Below are positions 23,701 through 37,525 of a stretch of DNA of 64,000 nt, one piece after another. A model generated the notes under the pieces. It did not search any database. It was not told the DNA's origin and worked only from the letters and a program-made list of their open reading frames with translations. Position numbers and translations under genes: made by a program. Each line of letters starts with the position of its first letter. Within the stretch, counting starts at the first letter, position 1. The DNA is taken from positions 20,343,943-20,407,942 of the forward strand of contig NC_082600.1 in the NCBI RefSeq assembly GCF_030936135.1, written 5' to 3'. Source of the DNA: Gavia stellata (taxonomy: Eukaryota > Chordata > Aves > Gaviiformes > Gaviidae).

Positions 23701-26700
23701 CGTTTAATTTAAATTTTAGATATGTGCCACAGATGACCGTAACAATCATACCAGGGCCATGTATGATAATACTAATTGTTTGCCTCACACCACACATATG
23801 CAAAATCTTGGGTTGCTTTGCAAGCAGAAAATCAGGCTCCGTATCCTCAAAATACGGATGAAAAGAGGAAAACAATTGTAGTCCCCAGCTGCTACGGGCA
23901 TATGGGGCCAAATTTATCCCGTCTGTTGAAGGTTATGGAGTTCCGCCAGGGATGACTTTGATCCCGTTTGTCTAGCAAAGTGGAACCAGTATGTCAATAT
24001 AAGACATCCTGCTACTTCTGATGTTCTCCCAATAAAACAACATCATTCAAAGTGGATTGAATTTCCCAAGTGCCCGAGTCACAAATGTGATCAAGGGGGA
24101 TATTTAAAAAATGTTCTGATTCTTGTTAGGTTTCTGTTAAAGCAGTGAACAGCAAATTGGCTTTTTCATCAATGAGGGCTTAAGCCAAGGAGTTGCTGGT
24201 ATAAGCGAGCGTGCGTCAGCGCTAGGCACAGAAGACCAAGGGCCATTTGAAGCTTTTTAACTAAATGCTGGAGGACAGAGAGCTGTTTCTGCATTCAGGT
24301 AATGCAAAGCATGTTTCACTTGACAAGGTTTTTTTTCAGATCAGGAATGAGAATGCCACGTAGAAATAACAGGGTTATTTACTGTATTTGCTTTGGCATA
24401 CTAAGGCATGTCTAGATACTTGGTGATGGGCTGAGCCACAAGGTTTGCATTCAGCTCCAGCCATTTACAAGTTTAAGAGGCTTTTGGATCCCTTGCTTTG
24501 AACAGGGCTGATTTCCTAGTCCCCAGCAGCTGCTCTCTTGGGGACATAAGGCACTTGCAAAGTAAGTTCAGGTAAGCTCCGTGTGAAGATAGGCACATCT
24601 GGCTATCGCATGAGAGCTGAAAAGTCTGTGTGTGCAAAATTGTGCCTGTGGGAATCCTAGAGGGATTCAAGTAAAATAGTGCTCTGTCATCTGATTGGGG
24701 TTCAGGTGACATTTTTGCAGAGTTAAGTTCTTCCCGGTTTATTCTGGACTAGCATTAAGTGCGCAGCATAGGAAAGCTACGGCTGCTGCTCAGGACTTCA
24801 CTGGTGGCAACAGAATGGTCTGTCCAGCACCAAACTGGCACGTTAAAGGTGTAATACTGAACAGAAAGTAACTGTCTTTGGTCTCAGGCTTACAGGCTGT
24901 TCTTTTGGGCCTTTCATGCGTATCTGAGCGAGGTTAGGAAAATCATATAAATGCCAGTGTGGCGAACCTGCAAGTGAGGATCTCTGACCAAGGTGGGGTT
25001 TATTTCTAACAATGCTACATCGGACTGTATGAAAGGCAGATCTTGGTAAACACTGTTCTTTAGTGTAGCTGACAAAATTTTACGTAAAGTGGTCCTGGGA
25101 GATGATTGTAGGGTTTTAAATTTGACTAATTTATAATCAAATTACTTTGCGCCTGTTCAGTATATAGTGCCTTATAAAGAGGATTTTTAATAGCTGTGAG
25201 CAGAGCCACTGCACAGTCTGTTCATAAAGTGTGTAGGCACTGTTAGCTCAGGGTGAAGAGGTATAAAGGTACAGCAGATTTGCCACACAAGCAACAACTG
25301 GAAGATCATCTATTTTGCTCTATTTATTGCTTTGTGACCACTCTCTTCTGCCTGGGGCTTTCTCATCTGCACACTCTGCATTACTTATGAACTGCCAGGC
25401 CAAATATCTGAAGACATCTGAGAAAGCATGACAGATTCACTTTCAAATGTTGATCAATGCTGGTTTGGCCTCCAAAACAGACAGTAGCCCCTGGAGATTG
25501 GGGTGAAGCCATATGACCCTTTTGCTTTGCTCTTTGGGAAGCCATTCGTTTGCCACAGCAGATCAAAACCAGGAGATCACCAGGTCATTTACTGAGATGG
25601 CACATCTTCCTTCAGAAATGTGCGGTTAATTTTAATAGCTCCCCTATTTAATGTGCTGGGGTGTAGCTAACACCGTCTGTTACGTGTAATGAACTACACT
25701 GGGACATGTCTGGCACTTGAAGCTGCAAGGAGAGTTTCAGAAGCAGCTCTTGATCTGTCAGGGGCAACCATTGCTCAGGTGTCTTCAGCTGAGGTAGAAG
25801 CTTTGTTTGCTTAACAGGATTGAATTTTCCTCAAAGAAACAACTGAAACGATAGGAGAATCACCCCAACCTGTGCTGAGCATTAGCAGATGAGCTGTTTT
25901 GAAATCGATCCATTTGGAAAGGAAATAATGTGCAGATTGGTCAAGGTAATGACGGTATTGGATAATAAAGTAGAAGCAGGGGTGGAGAAAGCGTGTGAGG
26001 GATATAGTGTCACCTAAAAGCTTTGCAGGAGTGCTTTTATTACCCTGAATCAGCTTGGCTTTGCACTGACACTTAGCTGTTTGTAAAAGAATTATACCTG
26101 CTTCTGAGATAAATACATCTGACAGTGAACTCTTAACCCCTCTTTTGCAGGCCCCTTCTGAGTAGTAGCCATGGAGAACGAGATGCCTTCAATTTTTCTG
26201 AATACAGAGTTAGATAAAATGGGGTGCAAAACTATGGTACATAATTTTCTAGTGAGCAGAACGCTTCAGGAAAATTACAGTCATTATTGAATGTAATGAA
26301 ACCTGACAAATTAGAGTTTCATAGGCCCTCCTTGAGATTAGCGTGGTCCATTAAACATGCTCTCTGACTGCTAAATGGCATTGTCCCATTTCACCGTAAG
26401 AACTTGAGAAATCCTGAGGTAACTCTGGCTAACAGCTGATTGAAAGCACCCAATCAAGAGCTCTTTAAGAGGAGAAATTATCCTGATTAGCATTATTTCC
26501 AAGAAGGTACTCTCTGAGTAGGCTGTAAATTGTGTTAGAAGCATTTGGTTATTGCAGGGAAGACCAGATTTGACACTGAAGTGGCCACAAAGTAATGTAC
26601 GAAGTGCAGTGATCAAGGGAAGAACATTTTGTTGATTGTGGTGGGAAAATTGAATTACTCTCAGTTGCATAGCTATTCAGAATATGTACGTTAAAGTGAA

Positions 26701-28424
26701 TGATACTCAGTTTAAAAGAAGAGCAAGCAAATACGAAGAGCTGAAAAAGTCCCTTTCCCAAATCCTTCTTGCCTCATGATTTACATCTTAAGAATGTTTT
26801 CACGGGGAATAGCGTAGCACACCGGTCATGAATACCTCATCCATTATGCTAAGACATCCCAGTGATGCAAACTAAATCAATACAATAGTATTTCTTAAAA
26901 TGATTGCTTTTTCCTTGACTGATTGTGCATTAAAAGCAACCTTTGAATGATGGCCTTTAGCACCTGAGACCTGGTCACTGGCGCCGACTGAGCTGATATG
27001 AGATGAATTGTGGAGGATCTGTGTGATAGTTAGAGTTGGTACAATCCTTCCGAATTGTGCAACAGAGTCAACGAGAGTGCGTGTAAGTCACCAGTATGGG
27101 ATAGGGGGTCTTTATCCTGTGGAAGAGGTAGGACATGGATGTACTCTAGTGCCTGGTCCTTCAGGGCACTAAGACCGTCTTAGACAGTTTTTATAGGCAT
27201 AGGCATAAGTGAAGGAAAGAGTGCTGCGGCTGTAGGTGAGCATAGTAGCGTTCCATCAACAGATGAGCCTTTCACTCAGTAAACTGTCTAAAAATCCAAA
27301 CCCCCCATCTAAAACCAGTGAATAGCATATGTGTACAGGAGTGATGGAACTGCAATTTAGTTTTGCTTGCTCTGTCTCTTGGTCTCACCCATCACCCATC
27401 CCACATCCCAGTTTGGGAGGTGCTGCACACTGCTACCACAGTCTGCAATGTCTTTCTGAAGCTTCCAGTGCAATGATGCCTGACACTGAAATGCAATAAA
27501 AATTAAAATCTGGAATAATGGCAGGCATGAATAGATATTTCTGTAGTTCTGAGGCAAAGATTTAAACGAGATTTTGCATGTCAAATTAAAAGAGCCACAT
27601 GACTACAATTTAATGCTAGGAGCTGTCTAGTCTGGTAATGTCATCTCATTTCATGACATCCTCAATGACTAAAGCTGATCCAGAAGACTGATTTGTGGTG
27701 TTTTTCCAAGGTGATTTACTAAAAATGGCTCAGTTAGTGGTGCTTTGGGTGGTGTCTCGGCCAGAGCAATGGGCACTGGTATAGTGGTAGAGTGCCATCA
27801 TGGCATATAAAGAAGAGTTGAAGCAAGAAGCACTGAAAGTTTGGAAAGGAAAACAAGCACTTGAAATACAAATAAGATTCCCATAATCTTACCTCTGCCT
27901 GGAAGAAGGAGTCTGTCAGCATGGCTGATGTGGTGCGGAGTAGAATATGATGAACGTGAATGCAATCGCAGAGAAGTTAAGTTTATTTCCCCCTAATCTA
28001 ACTGCTTATAAGCGTTTACGGTGCCTGTAACATCTCAGCTATATTTGACATTGTTGTTCAGGGCTGGCAGCTCATGTTTGCTATCAGGAGCAGATCTTTA
28101 AGGAAGATCTCTGTTGGCTATGATGTAGCTTATACATAAAAATATTTATAGTAGCTGCTTACATCTATCCTCTTTCGAAAGATAAAGCACTTGAGTGCAC
28201 ACTGAATGCCTGCTACCTTCCCATCTCCCTGACATTCATTATAAACTGAGAAGCCAAGTTTTTTAAAAGCTATTTAGATGTTTTGTGCTGTAACTTTCTC
28301 TAATAGATATATTCCTGTTGATTGCAATGAAACACACAGAGCAGAACAGAACAGATCAATCGAAAAGTAAAGTTAAGACAGCAACTACACTTCTTTTCCA
28401 CTTACCTTAATGGAAACAGTTACG
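20761..28424. other. Non-coding DNA, no gene recognised
   Basis: Mostly AT-rich non-coding sequence. A GC-richer patch at 22.4-22.9 kb has overlapping open frames without domains. The 23.27-24.13 kb part is AT-rich, almost CpG-free and free of recognisable repeats, which fits unique regulatory or intronic DNA. I see no RNA gene; a tRNA A-box-like motif near 27776-27790 has no matching B box. Confidence 0.5.
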
Positions 28425-28490
28425 GCTGGATCTATCCCAGGTGCAATGCTGCTGAAGTCAATGGAGTTGTACCAGCGATGAATTTGGCTC
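28425..28490. repeat. Second remnant of the old palindromic amniote repeat
   Basis: The segment with GAAGTCAATGGAGTTGTACC and the following GATGAATTTGGCTCC closely resembles the arm of the same old palindromic repeat type noted near 16.0 kb. The match is from memory. Confidence 0.5.
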
Positions 28491-31400
28491 CTAGTGTTTT
28501 GTTTTGACCTTTTCAGAAGGTTGCTCTGCAGGAGTGAAACTATTACCAGTGATACCTTAAGTCGAAATATAGAAAAGGCAAAGCTAGAGTGCATAGCACC
28601 TTTTTCATTAAGGAAGAGGGCTGACTTTAATAGAGTGAGGGCGAAAGAATTGATTCCAGATAAGTGCTAAACTTAGTTGCAGGTTCCCCTGGTGAATAAC
28701 AATCCCAAGTTGGCCTGAAACTTGGACATCTCTGCATTCACGCACAGCTGTCTGGAAGGGGCTGCATGGTCCTTCTGTACGTCTGTGCGTCAGGATGGTT
28801 TGGAGTTGGATGTCAGTTCCTGCAGATACGCTATTCATCCACTCACCAAAAATCCATGTAAACTGACTGAACGTACTAATGGTTCAAGTGTCCCAAAATT
28901 GCCTCGCAGTGCTCTGTGTGGTGATCTTTATTAGTAGGTATTTTTGAATTTCAGTAGACAACACATATTCTTGACATGCCGCGATTGTCTCAGGGAGGCA
29001 GGGAATAGCGCCATGACTTCGGAGTATTTTCAGCCTCAAACCATTACGTTTTGCACCACTGGATGCAGTCATCCAGGCTAAGTGACAGCAGCGTCTTTTG
29101 TGGCGACTGACAGGCAGCAGTGCAACTGAGAAGTGGCCCTCAGTATTGGCACTGTCTCCTTCCCGCTGCAATGGCCTTTTGTTCTCTGCTGAAATTTCCG
29201 GTGATCTCCGAAAGCAGAAACAACGAGCCACGCACAACGAGGACAGAGGCTTTGCTAACGAGGAGGGAGACAGCCAGAAAAGCTCTGTTTCCTTTAGAGA
29301 TAGCTGGATTTGGAAGGATGGCAGAAGTCCAGAGAGGTGTATCAGAGGTGTGCCTCAGGAGGTCCCCTTGCCCGCAGCGGAGCTCAGGGCAGCAGGAGCA
29401 AACACCCGTCGCTGCCGCAGCAGGAGCTGCAGGAGGGGGTGGCCAGAGATGTGCCACACCGCCGCACTGCCGTGGCCCGGAGGCGATGCCGGATGGACGC
29501 CCCTGGGGTGGCTGGCTGTGTGCTCCTACCCCTCTTCTCCTTCCCTGTCCAGGCATCCCCAGCCCTTTCCTTTTATGGGCCCCTTCCCTCCTCCCGTCCT
29601 CCCCAACAAAACTCCTCCGCGACTGTGTTTAAGAAATCGTTGGCACCAACCTGACATTTGCAGACTGTCGGTCTGCTGGTGCAGGGTGCTGCTGTCCTCA
29701 GCCCTAACGCGGGCTCTGGGCTTTTTGGGGGGCAATGTCTGATCCCGCATTGCCTGGTTCAAACGCACCAGCGCCTTCCCTTCCCCTTAGCTACTTGTAT
29801 AGTAAATACACTGATCTGCAACAACTCCTGGGTTTCCTGGTGGAAGAGGGAGGAGGAGTAGGTCTAAAGATTCCTCGAGTCACTCACACCTACTTACCAT
29901 CCTGTACATGTAGGTGAGGCGAGAGGATTTCAACACTGACAACCCAGAATAAGATGTAAGACTCCTCATGTTAACGGAAAGCTTTATTTATAATATTGCT
30001 CGTTGTTTTCCTTGCTAAATTTTGGGTTTTCTTTCAAAGTCAAATACAACCTCAAATTCTTCATTTGCCCTAATCCTTGCACCTTGTAATTCCTTCACTA
30101 AGTGAGGCTTGAGTCCCGGTCCCGGCAGAGGTTGCAGAGCAGGAGGGCACGGAGCAGCCTCCCGCAGCAAGGGCCTTCCTACTTTTGTAGAGTCCACTGC
30201 ACTGTGTTTACTAGTTTCTTCTGAAGTGTTATCATAAATAATTAAAGCTAAACTGTGCTTGTTAAATAAATGAGGAATGCCCATGTTCAGATGCATTATC
30301 TATGCTTTAATTGCCCTCAGTTGTTGAGCCCCTCCTCCTGTAAGGAGGCAGGAGCCTTCTGCCTGAATGGAGGGCTGCAAGAGCTGCAGGATTTTCGCTG
30401 AAGTACTGGCTCCTCTCTCAACTGCCCAAGAATTTTTAAAACACGTTTTTAGCATAGTGGTGAATGTCATCCATTGCGGTGAGATGGTGTTCCTGGAGGC
30501 AGGTGCTGTCCTTTCGCTACGGGCTTTAAAAATGTGGAGAAACTATTTCAGGGGGTGAAACATTTACAGAGAGAGTTTCTTACATCCGGGCTGCCATTCA
30601 GCAGGTACAGGACAACCAGGCAAAGCCCAACGTCTCTCGCGTTCACAGCCACGTGGGTTCACGCCGAGCGCTTTGCAGTGCATGCTGCCCGCGCGTGCCC
30701 CCGTTAGCCGCCCTGGGGCTGGGCTGCGGGTCTCCCCGACACGTTCCCTGTGCTGCTTCCTGCACACGCGTCTCTGGTTGTTTTAATTTCTCCGACAATC
30801 TTTTCACGTGCTTTTGGTCCTCCTGTGCTTACATAACGTATAGGTGCCAATGCACATGCTCCATATGAGCTAGTCAGGTCCCACTAAGTTGCTGCTGCAT
30901 GGCTGTAGGCACATGGGGCCCCTCAGGTCAGCACGCTGTAGCATCCCGTTCGGAAAGCGATCCACCTTCATCTTAAAACTGGTTTTAAAACTAATTGCTG
31001 CATGGAGTCTCACAGTCATCCTGCTTAGTGATTTAAAACTCCTGGACTCAGTAACTCTACCTTCATTCGGAAGATCTGTTTTTATAATAATCGTCTCTAA
31101 AGAGGACCTGGGAGATTATTAAGAGATGGCATTGATTATCACTGAAAATACCATGAAGAAATTTCCTAGACAAATGTTGATGTCCTGGATGATGTTCATT
31201 TTTTTCCACAAGGAAACAGAATTTTATTTAAAAAGCATAATTAGCTTAATAATTATCTTGAAAGCTAAATGGGATTTTAAGGCTTAGTCTGTGATTTAAG
31301 GCTTGGTCAGTGATTTCTAGGTGGTTGACACCTGCAGGGCTGAGAAGCCGCGAAAGGGTAAGGCTGGTTGATCGGGGAAAAAAACCCAAACAAAAACTAA

Positions 31401-32329
31401 CAGAAAAAAGGGTGAGGAGGAAGAGAAGTAGTAGTGTCATTGGTAAGGAAAGGCTGTGGTAGCATCTGACATTTAGGAAGCAGGCTAAGTTGCAGAGATG
31501 CGAACTCAGGCAGCAGAAACCAACTTTGGATCTTGAGGGCTGAGTGCTGGGAGAATATGGCAGATGGGGAACAAAGGATTTTTTGGTGTTTTTTTTTTTT
31601 TTCCCTTTTTTTTTTAATTAGGAGGGTTACAAGAGAGGCTAGTCACTAGAAGATCTGCTAGAAGACCATGTGAATGCTCAGTAACTAGCAAGAGGACTTG
31701 CTGGTGGCAGGAGTAAGGCTGGTTAGGTGGAGGTGCGGTAAGGCTACCCTGGCGTAGGAAGAGATGGGCAGAGCAAGGCGATGAGCAAAAGGAACCGGTG
31801 GTTGCTGAATTTCTGGAGGTTTTCTAACTTTACAGAAACCAGATTTGGTGCAAATCAAAAGCAAGAACAATACACTGATACAAGGCAGCTGTAAGATCAG
31901 AGTCAGATGTCCGTCTCTACCATCACCAAAGGAACACGGGTGTCCCTAGATACTTCTCACAGCATCTAAAATTGTTTTTACTGAAAGACTTTTGTCTTTA
32001 TAGAGGACGTGGTTATAGAGCAAGAGGGAATGAATAGATTTGCTTTTTTTTCTGTACCTCAATTTTGCCTTCTTGATGTTTATTTTGGTTATTGTGGCTT
32101 CTGAGGCTTTTTAAATTAGTGTTTATTTCTTAAACAGAGTGCCTGTGAATGGTCCGGAATCTCATGTCCGAGGCTGCAGAAAATAATATTTTAGTGAAAA
32201 GGAGTGGGAAAGTGAATTTTCCCTGAGGAGATAAGTTTTTGAATGATTGTTTGTATCTGCATCTGGAAGAAAGGAAATGAATATTTCTTATGGCAGCTGA
32301 GAGATGGTCATGAGGAAAAGGAAGCCATT
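28491..32329. other. Non-coding DNA with a GC-rich patch at 29.1-29.6 kb
   Basis: The GC-rich patch at 29090-29640 is open in several frames on both strands, up to 214 codons on plus. None of the frames has a recognisable domain, and the different frames look equally gene-like, so I do not call a gene. The rest contains a 19-bp tandem duplication at 31279-31316 and a poly-T stretch near 31588-31615. Confidence 0.5.
31279..31316. repeat. Imperfect tandem duplication, 19 bp x 2
   Basis: AAGGCTTAGTCTGTGATTT at 31279-31297 is followed at once by AAGGCTTGGTCAGTGATTT at 31298-31316, with two substitutions between copies. Confidence 0.85.
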
Positions 32330-32440
32330 ATTAATTAATCATCAATTATTATTTTAATATTTATGTAGCACTGCGTGACTGGTGCCCTACAGGGAAAGAG
32401 GATCATCTCTCTGCTTGAGGAGCCTATATTCTAAATTTAA
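32330..32440 (-). repeat. MIR1_Amn-like SINE, 3' part, antisense
   Basis: ATTATTATTTTAATATTTATGTAGC, followed by a decayed 'gtgccctaca' and 'gagcctatattctaaattt', matches the order of the antisense 3' tail of the amniote MIR1 SINE (attattattt...tagcgcc...gctgtaca...gagcttacaatctaa). It is old and truncated. Confidence 0.65.
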
Positions 32441-33233
32441 CTACGGTGAGGGCTGCTCGTGGCAGATGATGTGTTTTCATCATTCCCTGCTCCGCCTCAG
32501 CTTTCCGGTTGAATCCCATTTTAATTCCCCATCCCCAACAGAGGGGAGCCTGCGCTGAGCAGGAGTGGCGAGATCAGAGTCTAGAAGAGCACAATCAATG
32601 CAGTAAACAGAGAGGCAGGATTAGAGGTCTGATCTCAGAGTTATATCTTGCAATCCTTACCCAGAATTGCAATAATGTAAATAAAACCTTTCCAAGAATA
32701 ACGAGTGCAGGATTTGGTGCCAATTTGGAAAGACCTGCCCTTCCTGGGCCCTCAGACTGGCGTCCAAGTAAAGCGGGTCTTTTTTCAAAGCCTTTAAATT
32801 GAGGCACTTTAGCGGTGAGACCTGGCCTGCGTGGGGCTGGTGGCAGCAATACGGGGATGTTTCTCTGATGGATGTTTGTACTGACCTTACCCCTTGCTGA
32901 AGTCCCGTTCCTATTTCTGTGCTTTGAAGCAATTGTTTCTACATCTGCCGTGCCTGTACCTGATACTACGCTCAGCTGGCAGCAGTCAGCAGGGTAATGA
33001 ACTCTGATAGATGTATTCTGATAAACCCCATATATTTAGTTCCTAGTGATTAGCTGATGCATCACAAGGGTTGTATTGTAAAGAGGTAGTTCGGTGAAGT
33101 GTCAAACTGAACTCTTTGATTCGAAGAACACGTATACGTGGCAGCCCGCTTGAAGTGGAGTGCATTTGAAAGGGCAACTGAAAATACGTAATACCAAGAG
33201 AAACCAACGTTCATGTAAAGTACCTGTCATTGT
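32441..33233. other. Non-coding DNA, nothing recognised
   Basis: No gene, repeat or regulatory pattern that I can support in this stretch. Confidence 0.5.
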
Positions 33234-33310
33234 GAAAGCGTGGTGTAGTGGCTAGAACAGAAAATGGGAGTCACACAGTCTAGGGTCTATTTTTGGCTCC
33301 AGCATATCTG
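33234..33310 (+). repeat. MIR1_Amn-like SINE, tRNA-derived head
   Basis: TGGTGTAGTGG at 33241-33251 fits the tRNA A-box pattern (TRGYNNARNGG). It is followed by 'gctagaaca', 'gggagtca' and 'ctagggtct' blocks in the order of the tRNA-derived 5' part of MIR SINEs. The B box is decayed. Only the head is clear; the downstream part to about 33350 is unrecognisable. Confidence 0.7.
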
Positions 33311-33863
33311 TACTGAAGTCAAATTAATTGGAGCTAAATACAGAAATCTCTCCTTATATAGGATTTTTGATCCACTTTCGGAACTCTGTAACAGGGATGT
33401 GCTATTCTGTTTTTCTAGAGGATGATCTAAAAGCATGGAAGGAAGTTGCTATATTTTTGTATTAATGTACGCAAGATCTTCGTAAGTGTCTGAGTTAGCA
33501 TCAGACATACGACTTCTGTGCTGGGAGGGATGAATCTGTGGAAATCTATAGCTATCGCCAGATGCCAGTCTTGATCAGAAATCTGTTGGCTGCACTGAAA
33601 TTTTGCATAGATACCTTCCCCTGTCAGGTGACCTATTTAAATGGAAGAAATACTATGTAAGAGTCTTACAGAAGTTTCTAGGCAGAGAATCCCTCTTCTG
33701 CAATGTAGAAGCCCAGGGCAAAAAGACAAGTTGTCATTTATTACTACATTTTCCTTTATTTAAATAAAAACCAATATTTTGAATGTGACTTTCCCCTGTT
33801 AAAAAAGATTCTTTAAAAAACCAAACCAAACCAATCCGTTGTCTCCAGCGGCACGCCTGTGTA

Positions 33864-33905
33864 GTGCTCTGTGAAGGTATCCCCGTGCTGTGTGGAGGTA
33901 TCCCA
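33864..33905. repeat. Imperfect tandem duplication, 21 bp x 2
   Basis: GTGCTCTGTGAAGGTATCCC at 33864 recurs with a few changes from 33885 to 33905. Confidence 0.75.
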
Positions 33906-36302
33906 GTGAACTCCAGAGGAGCGCTCTCAAAGACGTTCAGCCACCTGGACCGTGAGTTTATCTCCGTGCTAGCGTGGGGACGTTGCTTACAGGACGTGCC
34001 GCAGTTTGGCTGTCCCTACACCGTACGGTGCAGGAGGTAGCAGGTAAATCTTTGGGGATTAGCAGCGAGAGGACGTTGCGATTCCCCTTTGCTTCAGCTA
34101 GCTTCCAAATCTAGATGGTTGCTCATACATGCTCACAAGAGTGGAGGCTTGCTAATAGTTACAGAGAAGAGACAATCTACGCATACAGGAAATGGGCTCT
34201 GCAGAGACATGATTTGGCAGTGGTTTCATCCTCTGGGCTGGCTCAGGCCTCCATCGTGCTGAGTGTGCTGTCTGAGTCTGTCAGGGCTGGGCACGTCCCT
34301 TTTGGGGGTCAGTACCTCCTAGGAGAAGGACCTAAGCCAATACTTGTAATGCAGAGTCCTGAAATAATTCACAGAATAAACTGTGTAACAGGGTGTGTTA
34401 CCATCTCGTCCATCCATCTGAGTTAGAAATTCAAAGCAGAGTTACCAGAGGAGAGGGAGACACCAGTTTGGTTGTCTGCACGGCCGTCTCCTGCCGGCCG
34501 CAGAGCAGGACAGGCGCGGGACTAACAGCAGCCACAGACCGTTTGGCCATACGGGTTTGGCTAAGGGCCAGATATACTCAGGAGCATGCTCATTTCTGTG
34601 CAGGATGTTGCCCCCAGGCAGGACAAGCACCTTTTAAGATGAATATCCCACTATAACTGCCCTCCCCTCTCACAGGCGTGCTGTGTCGGTGGGGAGAGAC
34701 AGGCAAACCTTTAGGCAGGGCTTTAAGATGACTTTTGAAAGGACCTGAAGGCTTTAGCAATCCTAACTTCACTGAAAGTCAATTAAAAGCCAAGGAGACT
34801 TGGGCTCTTACATCTTCCCAGCGCTTTTCTTACAAGTTACCATCAGGACTTGAAAATCTAATCTTTTGGCTATGCCTCCATCGCACTGTCCATCTGAGGA
34901 TCTCTAATCAAAGCTGTAAATATCTATAAATCTGTAATACCTTATGAATTCTCTATATTGACTTGAGTTTTGGGATGTTTACTGTATGAGTATATTGATT
35001 TAGGTTAATAGGAAAAATAACCCAGTCAGTAATAAAAGCTGGCGATAAATCACTCTTCCAGGAATGCTCTTCAGGCGGGTGACAGGCAGTGCGAGGATGG
35101 AACAATCCTGCAGGCAAAGGCCAGCAGGTCAGGCTGAGCAGCTTGTGTGGCCAGTCCTTCCCTCACCATGGCAAGGGAAAGTCCAAGGGAGACTTGTTTA
35201 GGGGCGAGCAGGGTCTCCTCTGGAGCTTGTGAATGACTCGGCCGTAGCCACATTGCGGTCGGTCGTTGGGTGACACAAGATACACGTGGCCACTCTTTGT
35301 CTGGCTGTTAAGTAACAACTTGGCTTTAGGGGGACACTTGTTATCACTGTCACAAGCCTCTGACAGAAGTCCAGCGGAGTCCTCGCAGTTTGTTAGATAA
35401 ACAGGGTTCATGCTCGGGGTGCTGCTTCTCAGGGCTGCCTCTTGTGCTGGGAGCAGCTGCAGGATTGTGCCTTGGGAAGAGGGAAGTGTGATGCCTCACA
35501 CCCAGGGAAGGTGCAATCAGAACAGCAGAGGCATCACTAGCTGCAGCATGCTTCACTTATATCCCATGCTCATGGAGGAAAACATCCGTAGGTTATCCCA
35601 TCCAGCAGCTGGTATGGATCTGTACCGTTTTGCCTGAAGCCATTCTGTAGACTGCAGGGAAAAATATTAGTGAGCCGCAGGAAAAGCCAGGCTGCCTGGT
35701 GTGGCTGTAACGTTAGGCTTAGCCACAAGACCGGGAGCGGCAGAAATTGTAACCAGAGTATGTTTTTTCTGGTCAAGCTCCTTGGAATATTAACTCACAT
35801 TGTTCTAACTCCTTCTCTTGTCCTAGTGGTTTATACAGCAAAAGAGCTTTTTTTCCCTGTTAATTTCCTGAAGCACAGTGTATTGCTTTCTTGTTTTAAA
35901 TAAAGCTCCTGCTCTATTTTTGAATAACATAATGAGTGAAAAATGACTTTATCCATCCTGGTGGCAGGACAGCGATTTGTTACGCTGCCAGCTGGAGGAC
36001 CTGGATCAGAAACAAATTTGGGTTCCCAGGCTCTGTGCCAGAAGAGCTGAGACATATTTTTGAGGTGATGTACTCGGACCCTAGGGGGAGATTGTTGACT
36101 GAACTGAGCTGCTTTCAGAAACGTCCTGCCAGCTGAGCCGCAAAACACGGCTGGTCTTTGCCTCAAAATGGATAGGTCTCCTGCCCCGCACTGTGCGCGG
36201 TGGTTAGGAAGTGCTCCCAGGAGCTGGAAGTGCAGGGGAAGAATTCAGGGTACTTTGAGCAGAAATTAAGTTCCTGCATGTATGATCACCCTTATTTATC
36301 AG

Positions 36303-36319
36303 TTATTATTATTATTATT
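36303..36319. repeat. ATT trinucleotide microsatellite
   Basis: About five to six uninterrupted TTA/ATT units. Confidence 0.9.
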
Positions 36320-37184
36320 GCATCGATCCAAGCACGAGGAGGTCATGTGTAATGACGAGTGAATGTTGGAGGGGCGGTTGCCCTTTTCACATGGGGCCAG
36401 AGCTGCAACTTGAGTAGAAGATGATACAAGGCCATTGCTTCCCATATCACCACCATGGACTCAACCTAGCCCCACACCACTCTTTGAAAGCACTCTCTCT
36501 CTGTCCCTTCCTGATAGCACTTCCCACCATGCTCCATGGTCCTTCCTCACCTCCCAGACCATTTCCACCTTGGCCATGCTCCTGCTGCCTTAGGCAGGTG
36601 CCAGGTGTAAGCTAGAGGCTGCAACTTGCACTGGAGCACCTCTGAGAAGTTTGGTAACTGTGAATCTGCAACTTTTTTAAACGACTGAATCTGCATAGGG
36701 CCTGATCTGTTACAGCTGGTGTCTGTGCAAGGCAGCATCTTCCAGCTGCTGTTCTCTCCATGGATAAAGACATCGTCAGCTGGAATGATCTGCTTCCACA
36801 TTTTGTATGGACATATTAAGTGCTTGGAAAAGCTCCAGGTACTTCAAGTGAGACTATAAAGGGAAAACTACAGAGTTAGACTACAAGGGAAAGCATGTTA
36901 GGATCATTTATTGAAAAAGAACACCCTTTTCTCCTATCTGGGTAGACAGAATACTGATAATTATGACTGTATGATCAGATGGTCATTGATAGGGATGTTT
37001 ATTGATGTTTTATTGTTTATGTATACCTGTAGTTACTTCAATGAATGAAATACAGAATTAAGTGTATTAGTAACACTGTCCGAGCAGTAAAAAGGCACTA
37101 TAAAATCAAGCGAAGTCTACATAGACATGAGTCACACGTCCTAGATATACAATGATTATCATCATACATGAAATAGGGCTTTCA

Positions 37185-37525
37185 GTAAAGCTACCAGGTG
37201 GCAGGTTTAAAGCAAGGGAAGAACTTTTTTCACATAGTCAATAGCTAAAACATGGAACTCCTTGCTGCAGGCTGTTGGTGATGCTGAAGCCTACATGAAC
37301 CTTTTTTAGACAAGTTGATAGAAGAAAAGTATCTTGGGCTTATAGCATAACACAGCATCTAATTGCATCTTTAGCTGAAGCTTTTAAGAAGCAGGTCTGT
37401 GTAAACACGGAAGAATGCTGTAGGGCATTACTGTGCATTTGCCCTGCTCTTCCTTAGGACGTGGCTGGAACCAGGACGTGGGCAAGAGGAGCTTTGGTCT
37501 GACCGTCTTCTTCAGCTCTTACAGT
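37185..37525 (+). repeat. Old CR1 LINE 3' end fragment
   Basis: The order of blocks is that of an old CR1 3' region: 'caggtttaaa', 'ttcacatag', 'catggaactccttgctgcaggctgt', 'gatgctgaag', 'gacaagttgatagaagaaaag', then 'tttgccctgctcttcctta' and 'gctttggtctgacc' near the end. The last block is a hallmark just before the CR1 3' terminus. Frame and many bases are decayed. It is recognised from memory; a repeat-library search would settle the subfamily. Confidence 0.75.

Larger units (their letters stand above)
33311..37184. other. Non-coding DNA, no gene recognised
   Basis: No supported gene. It contains a 21-bp imperfect tandem duplication (33864-33905) and an ATT triplet microsatellite (36303-36319), both listed. 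Short open frames at 34.1-36.2 kb have no domain content. Confidence 0.5.

Noticed and set aside
27775..27845. Possible tRNA (A-box-like TGGTATAGTGG)
   Set aside because: No B box, no cloverleaf and no acceptor-stem pairing follow.
29098..29742. 214-codon plus-strand open frame
   Set aside because: Other frames on both strands are similarly open, no domain is recognisable, and no splice context supports it.
30950..31130. Possible further antisense CR1 tail
   Set aside because: Only scattered words resemble CR1; the block order could not be followed with confidence.
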